Positions 53,727 through 61,285 of a stretch of 64,000 nucleotides of DNA are shown piece by piece. Source of the DNA: Staphylococcus muscae. Its GTDB lineage: Bacteria; Bacillota; Bacilli; Staphylococcales; Staphylococcaceae. The notes beneath the pieces were generated by a model. It was not told the DNA's origin. It made no database searches and saw nothing but the letters and a program-made list of their open reading frames with translations. How positions within the stretch are numbered: position 1 is the stretch's first letter; each line of letters begins with the position of its first letter. A program made the position numbers and the translations under genes. Location: the NCBI RefSeq assembly GCF_003019275.1, contig NZ_CP027848.1, positions 1,302,001-1,366,000 on the forward strand. The letters are read 5' to 3'.

Positions 53727-53776
53727 CCTGATTATTAGCATTCACAGGAAATATCATCAGCACTTCATTTTCCATA

Positions 53777-53847
53777 CAAAAAAGCCCACGTTACTATGGG
53801 GAGAACGTAGGCTAAAAAATTCAAAATATGAAAATAATTAACACTGT
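53777..53847 (-). ncRNA. Candidate small RNA (about 70 nt) with a C-rich terminator loop
   Basis: On the minus strand an extended -10 (TGCTATAAT, 53862-53854) is followed about 70 bases later by a terminator-like hairpin. Arms AGCCTACGTT and AACGTGGGCT enclose the loop CTCCCCATAGT and are followed by TTTTTTG. No ORF is present. An exposed UCUCCCC loop is the hallmark of several trans-acting staphylococcal sRNAs (RsaA/RsaE-type) that bind Shine-Dalgarno sequences. The next gene upstream on this strand ends in its own terminator at 53978-54012, so this hairpin would otherwise be unexplained. Confidence 0.55.
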
Positions 53848-53977
53848 AATTTTATTATAGCACAATTTAATATTAAATTTATACAATTTGAATCGAAAAT
53901 TTCTGTTTTTTTATTTAGTGTTCTACAATTATAACATAGGACAATTGCTTTCATACCAGTATTTGCCTATATAAAAA

Positions 53978-54012
53978 CAAGCAAGTAGATCATGAATATC
54001 TACCTGCTTGTA
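53978..54012 (-). terminator. Terminator of the Dcu-type carrier gene
   Basis: AACAAGCA-GTAGAT and ATCTAC-TGCTTGT arms around a short loop, T-rich on the minus strand after the stem. Confidence 0.78.
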
Positions 54013-54027
54013 TCTTTATCTATTCTA

Positions 54028-55329
54028 TTAAGCACCTAAAATTGTTTTAATCAATAAACCGACACAGACCGTTGTTGCAATTAAGAAAAATCCTGGTAAC
54101 AAGAAGCTGGTCGTTTTCGTTGAACGTGTTTCGTCGACATCTACCGCAAAGAGAATCGTTGGTTGTGCTGGAATAACAAAGTTCACATTTAACGTTTGAA
54201 CAATGGCTAAGAAGAATGTAGGCGGAATGCCTAATGTCATCACAATCGGCACCATGATAGATGCTGTGGCTGATTGTGAAATCACAACCATTGATACCAG
54301 CCCGACGAACAAGATCAAGAGCCACGGTGCTTGTTCAACAAGTCCTCCTATTTGCGTCTCCATGATATCTCGGTTAGAAGGAGCGCTGAAGATGGTTGCC
54401 CCTAGCCAACCAGGCCCGAGCACCGCAAATAAAGCCCCAATCGCAGCTTGTGTAATATGAGAATTTAAAATTTCAGTCGGCTGAATTTTAATGAGTAACA
54501 GATTAACCATCGCACTCATATACATAAAAAGTTGTACAAGATCTGTCATCTGTAACTTAACAATTTCACCATCAACTTTAAATGATGGACCAAATTCAGG
54601 GAAAATACCGAATGTAAGTATGCAAGCGACTGCCACAATAAATGACAATACACCTAACTTAACACGTGTAGAATATGTTTTTGTTGTATCTTCTTCAACA
54701 ATTTTTTGAAGCATTGTCTGCGCTTGACGCTCATCCATTTTTGTCTCTCCAACGAACGTCACAAAAGTACTCAAGATAACCATGCTAATGAGCGCTGTCG
54801 GCAAAACAATCGATAAATATTGTCCCATTGTAATGCCTAATCCTGCAAATTCTGAGATCATGTATGCTGTGGCTGATGCAGCCGGACTACACAACAATGC
54901 GATATTCGCTGTCAACACAGAAGCTGTTAGTGGTTTTTTAGGTTTAATACGTGCTTTTAACGCTGTTTTCGCAATAATTGGTTCTAATGAAAGGGCAATA
55001 TTTGCTGTCCCAATACCAAATACAAATAAAAAGACAATCATAGGCGCAATGAAGATGATAGATTTCGGGAAACGTTCGATCACTTTTGATGCCAAGTGGA
55101 CGAGATAATCAATGCCCCCTGTTGCTTGAAGTGTTCCGCCTGCAATCCCGATTGATAAAATAATTAACACGGCCGTTACTGGGGCTGATCCCGGTGATAA
55201 GCCAAAGCCAAATATCATCACTAATTGTGCAACAATCGCAAAGATCCCACAACCGAGTGCGCCTGCCGTACGCAATCCGAGAACAATTGCAAGAACCATA
55301 ATTATAATTTCTATACTAAAAAGAAGCAT
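54028..55329 (-). CDS. Anaerobic C4-dicarboxylate transporter, DcuA/DcuB-like
   Basis: This 433-residue carrier has about 11-12 predicted helices. The family signatures SATLQ..GG-type GGTLQATGGIDYLVHLA, CSPAASATAYM and FVIPAQPTILFAVDVDETRSTKT are present. It exchanges fumarate, aspartate or malate for succinate in Dcu proteins; here the exact substrate is uncertain. The ATG at 55329 with AAGAGGAAG upstream fits the family N-terminus (MLLFSIEIIIMV); a start at 55356 adds a basic piece. Confidence 0.87.
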   Translation of the reverse strand: MLLFSIEIIIMVLAIVLGLRTAGALGCGIFAIVAQLVMIFGFGLSPGSAPVTAVLIILSIGIAGGTLQATGGIDYLVHLASKVIERFPKSIIFIAPMIVFLFVFGIGTANIALSLEPIIAKTALKARIKPKKPLTASVLTANIALLCSPAASATAYMISEFAGLGITMGQYLSIVLPTALISMVILSTFVTFVGETKMDERQAQTMLQKIVEEDTTKTYSTRVKLGVLSFIVAVACILTFGIFPEFGPSFKVDGEIVKLQMTDLVQLFMYMSAMVNLLLIKIQPTEILNSHITQAAIGALFAVLGPGWLGATIFSAPSNRDIMETQIGGLVEQAPWLLILFVGLVSMVVISQSATASIMVPIVMTLGIPPTFFLAIVQTLNVNFVIPAQPTILFAVDVDETRSTKTTSFLLPGFFLIATTVCVGLLIKTILGA

Positions 55330-55594
55330 TCTTTTTCTTCCTCTTTTCATTTTCAATGTGAATATTTTAACATAATACTTTCTTCTTGATAATGCGTTTT
55401 TTATACGCTTTTTGACATATTTGTTAACTTACGTCAAGAGCAATTGATTTTCTTATGTTTTATGAATGTGTTAGGTTATGAATGACGTTAGGAAAACAGT
55501 TGAGATAATCATTCTACTTTCTACCCAAAGTACAGATTTATAATATCTCAGCCCCGACAGCTTTAAAAACAGACTTCTGGAAGGTGAAAATAAT

Positions 55595-56284
55595 ATGGAA
55601 ATACTCAAAGATAAAGTCGCAGTGATCACTGGTGCAAGCAGTGGTATCGGTGCTGCTATTGCACGACAACTCAACGACAATGGCGCAAAGATTGTATTAC
55701 TCGCACGTAATGAAGATAAAATGAATACCGTTGCAGAAGATTTTACAGATGCATTAATAATCCCAACAGATGTCACGGATCGTGCATCAGTGGAACAAGC
55801 AATTGAACACACAATTGCACACTTCGGACAAGTTGATTTTCTTATCAACAGTGCTGGTTTAATGACTTCTTCAGCTATTACAAAAGGAGATGTTTCTGGT
55901 TGGGATGCGATGATTGATGTTAATGTGAAAGGGACACTTTATGCGATTAATGCTGTCATGCCACATCTTCAATCACAATCTAGTGGACATATCATCAATA
56001 TCTCATCAATCTCAGGCTTTGAAGTCACAAAAGTAAGTACACTTTATAGCGCAACAAAAGCGGCTGTACATGCGATTACACAAGGACTTGAGAAAGAATT
56101 AGCACGCACAGGTATTCGCTCAACAAGTATCTCACCAGGCATGGTAGACACACCGCTCAATGATGGATATGACTTCGGTGATCGTAAAATGCTTGAAGCA
56201 CAGAACATTGCAGATGCTGTACTCTACGCATTAACACAACCTGCACATGTCAATGTCAACGAGATAACCGTTCGCCCTGTATAA
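55595..56284 (+). CDS. SDR-family oxidoreductase
   Basis: The 229-residue classical short-chain dehydrogenase has the cofactor motif TGASSGIG (residues 12-19), INSAG, and the catalytic Ser in NISSISG with the YSATK Tyr-Lys pair. SPGMVDTPL follows. LLARNEDK suggests NADP preference through Arg. The substrate cannot be told from sequence. GGAAGGTG precedes ATG. Monocistronic. Confidence 0.9.
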   Translation: MEILKDKVAVITGASSGIGAAIARQLNDNGAKIVLLARNEDKMNTVAEDFTDALIIPTDVTDRASVEQAIEHTIAHFGQVDFLINSAGLMTSSAITKGDVSGWDAMIDVNVKGTLYAINAVMPHLQSQSSGHIINISSISGFEVTKVSTLYSATKAAVHAITQGLEKELARTGIRSTSISPGMVDTPLNDGYDFGDRKMLEAQNIADAVLYALTQPAHVNVNEITVRPV

Positions 56285-56295
56285 CAACAGATTAC

Positions 56296-56336
56296 ACACA
56301 CGAGATACGACACTTAAGTATCTCGTGTTTTTTTAC
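56296..56336 (+). terminator. Terminator after the SDR gene
   Basis: ACACGAGATAC pairs with GTATCTCGTGT around a 9-base loop, then TTTTTT. Confidence 0.9.
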
Positions 56337-56407
56337 ATGTAATTGACATATCTTTTCGAAAATTCTAAACTTGAATTAAACCGTTTACAAAATAAGGAGG
56401 ATGTCAA

Positions 56408-57343
56408 ATGACGAAAATTGCTATTGCTGGCGCAGGTGCTATGGGGAGTCGTATTGGAAGTTACATTAAGCAAGCAGGATACGATGTCACATTAATTGAT
56501 ACATGGCCAGACCATGTTCAGGCCATCAATGATAAAGGTCTAGAAATTCAAACAGAAACAGATACATACATCGTAGACATTCCTGCTGTTTTACCAACAG
56601 ATGTCACTGGTTCATTTGATTTGATTATCATTCTTACAAAATCAATGCACTCAGAAGCAATGATTCATGAATTAAAAGAACGTGATACCATTCATCAAGA
56701 CACAGCCATCCTAACAATGATGAATGGACTTGGACATGATGAGCGTTTCGCAAAAATTGTACCACATGAGCAAGTCTTTTTAGCTGTAACGATGTGGACA
56801 GCTGGTATGCGTGGTCCCGGACAAATTTTGCTAGAAGGACAAGGCAGTATCGAACTGCAACGTGCAGACGGTCAATCTGATGAACGCACTGAGAGAATCA
56901 ATAAAATTTTCAATGATGCAGGACTAAACGCTAAAATTAGCGATAATGTATTCCAATCAATTTGGTCTAAAGCGACATTGAATAGTGTGTTAAATCCATT
57001 GTGTAGTATTTTGAATAAAACAATCTATGAGTTCGGTAGCTATGAGTACTCACGTGATATGGTTACACCTGTCATCGATGAGATTGTTACTGTGGCAAAA
57101 ACACGTGGCGTAACACTCGATGCTCATGCCATGCTTGAGAAAATAGAAGCTGCTTACCCTAAAGAAACACAAGGATTACACTATCCATCTATGCATCAAG
57201 ATTTATACAATGGGCGCTACACAGAAGTCGACTATTTAAATGGACAAATCAGTAAATATGGACGTGAAGCGAATATTCCAACACCTAACAATGACATGCT
57301 AACACACTTGATTCACCAGTTAGAAATGAAGTATGTCAAATAA
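56408..57343 (+). CDS. panE: 2-dehydropantoate 2-reductase (ketopantoate reductase)
   Basis: The 311-residue NADPH enzyme has the N-terminal loop IAGAGAMGSRIGSYI, the catalytic Lys in SIWSKATLNSVLNPLCSI, and the conserved Glu and Ser-His region near PSMHQDLYNGRYTEVDYLNG. It makes pantoate for coenzyme A. Staphylococci often carry more than one such reductase, so this may be a paralogue. AAGGAGG precedes ATG. Confidence 0.9.
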   Translation: MTKIAIAGAGAMGSRIGSYIKQAGYDVTLIDTWPDHVQAINDKGLEIQTETDTYIVDIPAVLPTDVTGSFDLIIILTKSMHSEAMIHELKERDTIHQDTAILTMMNGLGHDERFAKIVPHEQVFLAVTMWTAGMRGPGQILLEGQGSIELQRADGQSDERTERINKIFNDAGLNAKISDNVFQSIWSKATLNSVLNPLCSILNKTIYEFGSYEYSRDMVTPVIDEIVTVAKTRGVTLDAHAMLEKIEAAYPKETQGLHYPSMHQDLYNGRYTEVDYLNGQISKYGREANIPTPNNDMLTHLIHQLEMKYVK

Positions 57344-57350
57344 GATACAA

Positions 57351-57392
57351 GCGGGGAGCGATGAATGATGATGTCATCGCTCCTCGCTCTTT
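57351..57392 (+). terminator. Terminator after the ketopantoate reductase gene
   Basis: AGCG.GGAGCGATGA pairs with TCATCGCTCC.CGCT around a 9-base loop, followed by CTTTGT. Strong stem, modest T-run. Confidence 0.7.
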
Positions 57393-57518
57393 GTATAATT
57401 TAAAAAATTACATACAGTTCTTCTGATAAGATTTGTCGTACGATAATCTTAATTCAACAAAATATAAAAAGCATTTAAATTTCTTTTTCTGTTCCATACC
57501 CCACCTAAACTACTATCA

Positions 57519-57527
57519 TGATATAAT
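57519..57527 (+). promoter_or_regulatory. Extended -10 of the type I toxin mRNA
   Basis: TGATATAAT lies about 58 bases before the toxin start. No clear -35 is seen, but the TGnTATAAT form can work without one. Confidence 0.5.
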
Positions 57528-57584
57528 TTTTTCGTCATCAACACACTATCTGTTGAAATCTGACAGGATAGGAGGTGTTTGATT

Positions 57585-57686
57585 ATGACTGTAATATCTA
57601 TCGTATATTGCACATTGCTCGCGCCAATAATCGTTGGTATTGTACTTGCGACTTACAAGCATTGGTTAAGTAATCGCAAGCGTTGA
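57585..57686 (+). CDS. Type I toxin peptide, Fst/PepA1-like (33 residues)
   Basis: The peptide has one membrane helix with the family core LLAPIIVGIVLATYKHWLS and a basic tail NRKR. This is the pattern of Fst (IAPIFVGLVL) and S. aureus PepA1 membrane-damaging toxins. AGGAGGTG lies 7 bases before ATG. The gene ends at a strong bidirectional terminator and faces a convergent small RNA gene that shares a direct repeat with the toxin mRNA: the par/Fst arrangement. It is too short for usual ORF callers. Confidence 0.82.
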   Translation: MTVISIVYCTLLAPIIVGIVLATYKHWLSNRKR

Positions 57687-57711
57687 TGACGATTAACCAC
57701 CAATCACTAAC

Positions 57712-57795
57712 AAAAAAACGCCATCTACTACGGCAATAGTAGATGGCGTTTAGTGTTCAATCATGACTGTTGATTGAATATCGTATATATTACAC
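57712..57795 (-). ncRNA. Antitoxin RNA of the Fst/PepA1-like locus
   Basis: On the minus strand TTGACA (57831-57826), 18 bases and TATACT (57807-57802) would start an RNA near 57795, ending at the shared terminator (about 84 nt). Its first half is complementary to toxin mRNA through direct repeats: ATGACTGT occurs at 57585 and 57763, and ATCGTATAT...CACATT occurs at 57600 and 57780. The terminator stem is also complementary. Pairing would cover the toxin start codon. Confidence 0.75.
57717..57750. terminator. Bidirectional terminator shared by toxin and antitoxin RNAs
   Basis: AACGCCATCTACTA pairs with TAGTAGATGGCGTT around a 6-base loop; an A-run lies on the left, giving a T-run on the minus strand. 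Confidence 0.9.
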
Positions 57796-57801
57796 ATTTA
57801 A

Positions 57802-57831
57802 AGTATAACGGAAAATTCAATTATATGTCAA
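57802..57831 (-). promoter_or_regulatory. Promoter of the antitoxin RNA
   Basis: TTGACA, 18 bases, TATACT on the minus strand: much stronger than the toxin promoter, as expected for excess antitoxin RNA. Confidence 0.75.
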
Positions 57832-58033
57832 CCATTATGTTAAAATACTTTTTTAAGGAGTGAGATATGATACTCAATCCTTCGTTTTGGTTGAAACAAT
57901 GAGTATAGTGGTCGTGGGTATCTGAAGTAAAAATATGGTTTTAAAACTCTGGCACACTACAAGGATGATTAAGTGAACGCAGTCACACATCAATCAGCTA
58001 CGGTAAAACTTCTAGTTCCAATATCGTATCCGA

Positions 58034-59869
58034 TTATTGTTCAACTTTTTGCTTACCAGAGCCTCGCTCACTAACGAATTGTTTATTGTAGTAGTTACTA
58101 TTCATACTAATCTCACTATCAAACTTCTCTAGCCCATCTCGTTCAATCAATGTCGGTGTCTCTGAGAATAAGTCTGTTCCTAAACCGAGACGATCGCCTT
58201 TAATCTCAACACCCATGCTCGATAAAATAGTTGGGAACATATCTAATGGTGCGAATTGACGGTTTTGTACTTTCTCAGGTTCTTTCGCTGGATTAATGAT
58301 GAGATTAAAAATGTCACGTTTATAATCTGGATCGAAGTCTTTAAAGAACTTTTTATCCATGCTGAGATGATCCCCCGTAATGACAATCGTTGTATTTTCA
58401 TAATAAGGCTGTTGTTGTAACCAACGGACAAATGCTACTGCTTCTGATGTTGAGTAAGCAATCACATTCGCATATTGGTTATCACGAGGTGTTGGTGTAT
58501 TTTTCGACACGTATCCATCTGGAAAGTGTGTATCTGCTGTTTCCATCGTAAAGTTGAAAGGCTTCCCTGTTTGTGACAAACGTGTGATTTCTTGCTTCGC
58601 ATAGTCATACAGCTTATCATCTTCAAAGCCCCACCATACTTTGTAATCTTTCGGAATATAACCATGATTACGTGCATATTTCCAATCCCAAATATTAAAA
58701 TTACCATGAGATTTGAAATACGTTGTCAAACCACCAAAATCAGCGTCTGCACCGAACATAATCGTTTGTTCATAACCTTCTTCATGCAAGATGTCGCCCA
58801 TTCCACGAGCACCTGGCAAGAAGTAACCTGACTTTCCATAACTATTTCCATTCATTGGAATCTTCAGTGGAATACCCATACCCATGTTCACCATGCCTGC
58901 TACGGACCAACTTGAACCATACGTTTGATGCGGACCACCAAATGGGTCTTTCGAGTCTGAAAAGTGTACACCTTCTTTCGATAGTTCTGTTAACTCAGAC
59001 ATTAAGTTTTCATTCATATAACCGCCTAGATCTTTCGATAAATAAGAGTTTTCAACAGATTCTAAATAAATATGTACTAAGTTACGCTTCTTCTCTGGAA
59101 ACTGATACTGTTTCGTTGTAGGTGCCACATAGTTCTGCTTAATATACTGTGAGTCTTTTGCATAAGCTTCATATACTTCAGGTAAACGCAATTTTTGTGA
59201 ACTATACGTAACACCTGTGACTAACACTACGAGTGAGACAAGCAACAACAATGTTCTCGCCACTGTTCGTTTCAAGAAGGTGCGTTGTCGTTGGCCAATC
59301 ACATCGTATCGGTTATACACAACTAGAATAAATAGCGGCATTGCTAAGAATAGTGCTTTTAAAATAGGTGTGCGAACCATTTCTTCAACCATGCCGTCCG
59401 ACGTCCCTTTGATTGGTGACTTCAAGTTAAATAAAAATTGTTCAGGCGTAATATTACCGAAGTAGTCAATAAACCAATTTGAAAAATACACTGCAAGTAA
59501 ACCAATAATTACAAATAACATCGTCAAGATTTTGATTGTCACATCAATCCAACGACGCTTCACTGATGTTTTGTGAAGTTGGATCTGTGTTTGACGCTGT
59601 AATACATATTTAACTGCAATCCATAATGTACCGATGAACAATGCGACGCCTATGTAATACAATGAGAAAAATGGTTGATAGGTTGCATTTTCTACACTAT
59701 CTGGACGTTTTAACACAAAAACAAATAGTCCGAGTGTAACGATATTAATAGTAATAAAGTAAAATAATCCCTTCTCAATGATACGTCCTATCGTTCTATG
59801 TTGTTTTAAAATTGTGACATCGATTGTTGTGACTAAAAGCCCTGCTACAAGATAAATAATCCATTGCAT
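58034..59869 (-). CDS. Phosphoglycerol transferase of the LTA-synthase/OpgB/GacH superfamily
   Basis: The 611-residue protein has five N-terminal helices (about residues 3-20, 35-55, 68-88, 112-135 and 170-190) and one more around 205-225. A large extracellular sulfatase-fold domain follows. Metal and catalytic segments are NLVHIYLESVENSY, QTYGSSWSVAGMVNMGMGIPL, FGADADFGG and VITGDHLSMD. The GTxWSxAGMVxxxxGIPL-type motif is that of OpgB and streptococcal GacH rather than LtaS. It likely moves sn-glycerol-1-phosphate from phosphatidylglycerol to a glycan. It is monocistronic with an unknown acceptor, perhaps wall polysaccharide. Confidence 0.85.
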   Translation of the reverse strand: MQWIIYLVAGLLVTTIDVTILKQHRTIGRIIEKGLFYFITINIVTLGLFVFVLKRPDSVENATYQPFFSLYYIGVALFIGTLWIAVKYVLQRQTQIQLHKTSVKRRWIDVTIKILTMLFVIIGLLAVYFSNWFIDYFGNITPEQFLFNLKSPIKGTSDGMVEEMVRTPILKALFLAMPLFILVVYNRYDVIGQRQRTFLKRTVARTLLLLVSLVVLVTGVTYSSQKLRLPEVYEAYAKDSQYIKQNYVAPTTKQYQFPEKKRNLVHIYLESVENSYLSKDLGGYMNENLMSELTELSKEGVHFSDSKDPFGGPHQTYGSSWSVAGMVNMGMGIPLKIPMNGNSYGKSGYFLPGARGMGDILHEEGYEQTIMFGADADFGGLTTYFKSHGNFNIWDWKYARNHGYIPKDYKVWWGFEDDKLYDYAKQEITRLSQTGKPFNFTMETADTHFPDGYVSKNTPTPRDNQYANVIAYSTSEAVAFVRWLQQQPYYENTTIVITGDHLSMDKKFFKDFDPDYKRDIFNLIINPAKEPEKVQNRQFAPLDMFPTILSSMGVEIKGDRLGLGTDLFSETPTLIERDGLEKFDSEISMNSNYYNKQFVSERGSGKQKVEQ

Positions 59870-60224
59870 CTGATGCGAATACCTCCTATTTGTCTACATA
59901 ATCATATTTATTTTACGTCGTCTTGTCCCCCTTGTCACATACTTTTGAGAAAAAGTGATTTGACAAAATATTTCGATGTTTCACCTTATTCAACACTGCA
60001 TATTCCAATCATTAATTAAAGTTATTTAATATTTATAGTCACTTTCAACGTTCCTATCTCTCAACATTTCTAAAAACCTTGTAGTATAACAAACATCAAA
60101 AGAACCCCACATATTTTATTTTTAAAATATATGAAGTTCTATCTAGATTGATAACTATCTCTTGTTTATTTGAATTTAGATTTTAAGAGAATATGCTTGT
60201 ACTTTTGTACATTTGCATAACGTT
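59870..60224. other. Gene-free interval with terminator-like hairpins
   Basis: No ORF. At 60101-60140 an imperfect stem (AGAAC..CATATTTTA with TAAAATATATG..GTTCT) is followed on the minus strand by TTTTG, a likely terminator of the S41 peptidase gene. Near 60191-60218 ATGC..GTAC and GTAC..GCAT form a smaller hairpin. The rest is AT-rich. Confidence 0.55.
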
Positions 60225-61163
60225 CTACTGACTGAGTGCTGTTTCAAGCGCTTTGTCACTCGTAATATCTGGATGAATCGGGTTGTTTTCATAATATTTA
60301 CCTGTACGGTCTTTAATTTTATAATTCGTAATATTCATCTGCGTACCATCATAAAGTGTCAGTGTTGTGTTAGCTGTCGTATACGTCGCAGTGTCTTTAC
60401 CGATAAACTGTATATGTGAACGACCTTTAAAGGCAAGGGCAGTAATCTCTCCAGAACTTGCTGTTTTATCACCAATTAATACATCCACAGGTGTCTCCAA
60501 GTCCTTCGACCCAGCTTTCACTTGTATCGGTGTACCACCGCCATTGACTTTGCCCTTTTTCAACGTTGCATCAAAGCTGTTCCCTTTACGATCAACCCAT
60601 GACATGAGTGTCCCATCTGGAATAATCTTAGACAATCCTGCTATCATCGGCCCCATATCGCCACCATCGTTGTTTTGTAAATCCACAATCACACGTTCAT
60701 AGTCATGTTTTTCAAGCGCATCATTCAATGTCTTCGCATAACGTTCTGCTTCTTTTTCACTGCCCATGAATCCTGGTAATTCTAATACAAGTGTTGTGCC
60801 CACCTTTTTACTCGTTGGATACGCTACTTGATCTTTCACATCGCTTTGTTCAGATGGTGTTTGAAGAAATGCGTGTTTACCACCAGCCACTTTCAATGCT
60901 TTGCGCAATGCATCATGGGTATCTTCATATGACTTTGCGTCTTTCGTCGTTTGATAAGCTTCTTCTTTGGCGCGTTCCCACTGTTCTCCCTTTGCATAGA
61001 GACCTTGACTCTCCATTTGTGTGATAGCAATTTTGACATAGTCTTTTGTCGATGGTTTCATCACATAAATATTGTAATAAGGTCCATATGTTTTAAGTAA
61101 AAAGAACACGGTAATTGCGAGTACTGTCACAACACCAATACTCCACCAAACAATCTTCTTCAT
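60225..61163 (-). CDS. S41-family peptidase, membrane-anchored
   Basis: The 312-residue protein has one N-terminal helix (residues 6-26) and an extracellular tail-specific-protease-like domain. RVIVDLQNNDGGDMGPM is the substrate-binding strand and the catalytic Ser lies in GDKTASSGEITALAFKG; the expected general-base Lys is less clear. No PDZ domain is obvious, so it is a reduced S41 member. The ATG at 61163 follows AAGGAGTG; an upstream ATG lacks it. It is 122 bases downstream of adcA on the same strand, past a terminator. Confidence 0.87.
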   Translation of the reverse strand: MKKIVWWSIGVVTVLAITVFFLLKTYGPYYNIYVMKPSTKDYVKIAITQMESQGLYAKGEQWERAKEEAYQTTKDAKSYEDTHDALRKALKVAGGKHAFLQTPSEQSDVKDQVAYPTSKKVGTTLVLELPGFMGSEKEAERYAKTLNDALEKHDYERVIVDLQNNDGGDMGPMIAGLSKIIPDGTLMSWVDRKGNSFDATLKKGKVNGGGTPIQVKAGSKDLETPVDVLIGDKTASSGEITALAFKGRSHIQFIGKDTATYTTANTTLTLYDGTQMNITNYKIKDRTGKYYENNPIHPDITSDKALETALSQ

Positions 61164-61236
61164 CCGAAACACTCCTTACCTTTCTAGTATCAATACAATT
61201 ATAACATGCTTAATTGCATCTTTAATCAGCTGTAAA

Positions 61237-61274
61237 AAACACCTATGAAGGGTCATTTCCCATCATAGGTGTTC
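61237..61274 (-). terminator. Terminator of adcA
   Basis: AACACCTATGA pairs with TCATAGGTGTT with a 14-base loop; on the minus strand TTTTTTAC follows. Confidence 0.88.
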
Positions 61275-61285
61275 TCATTTCAATA

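Noticed and set aside
57867..57902. 11-codon ORF (MILNPSFWLKQ) after a good ribosome site
   Set aside because: Too short, no conserved pattern, no terminator or leader logic; I could not support it as a gene.
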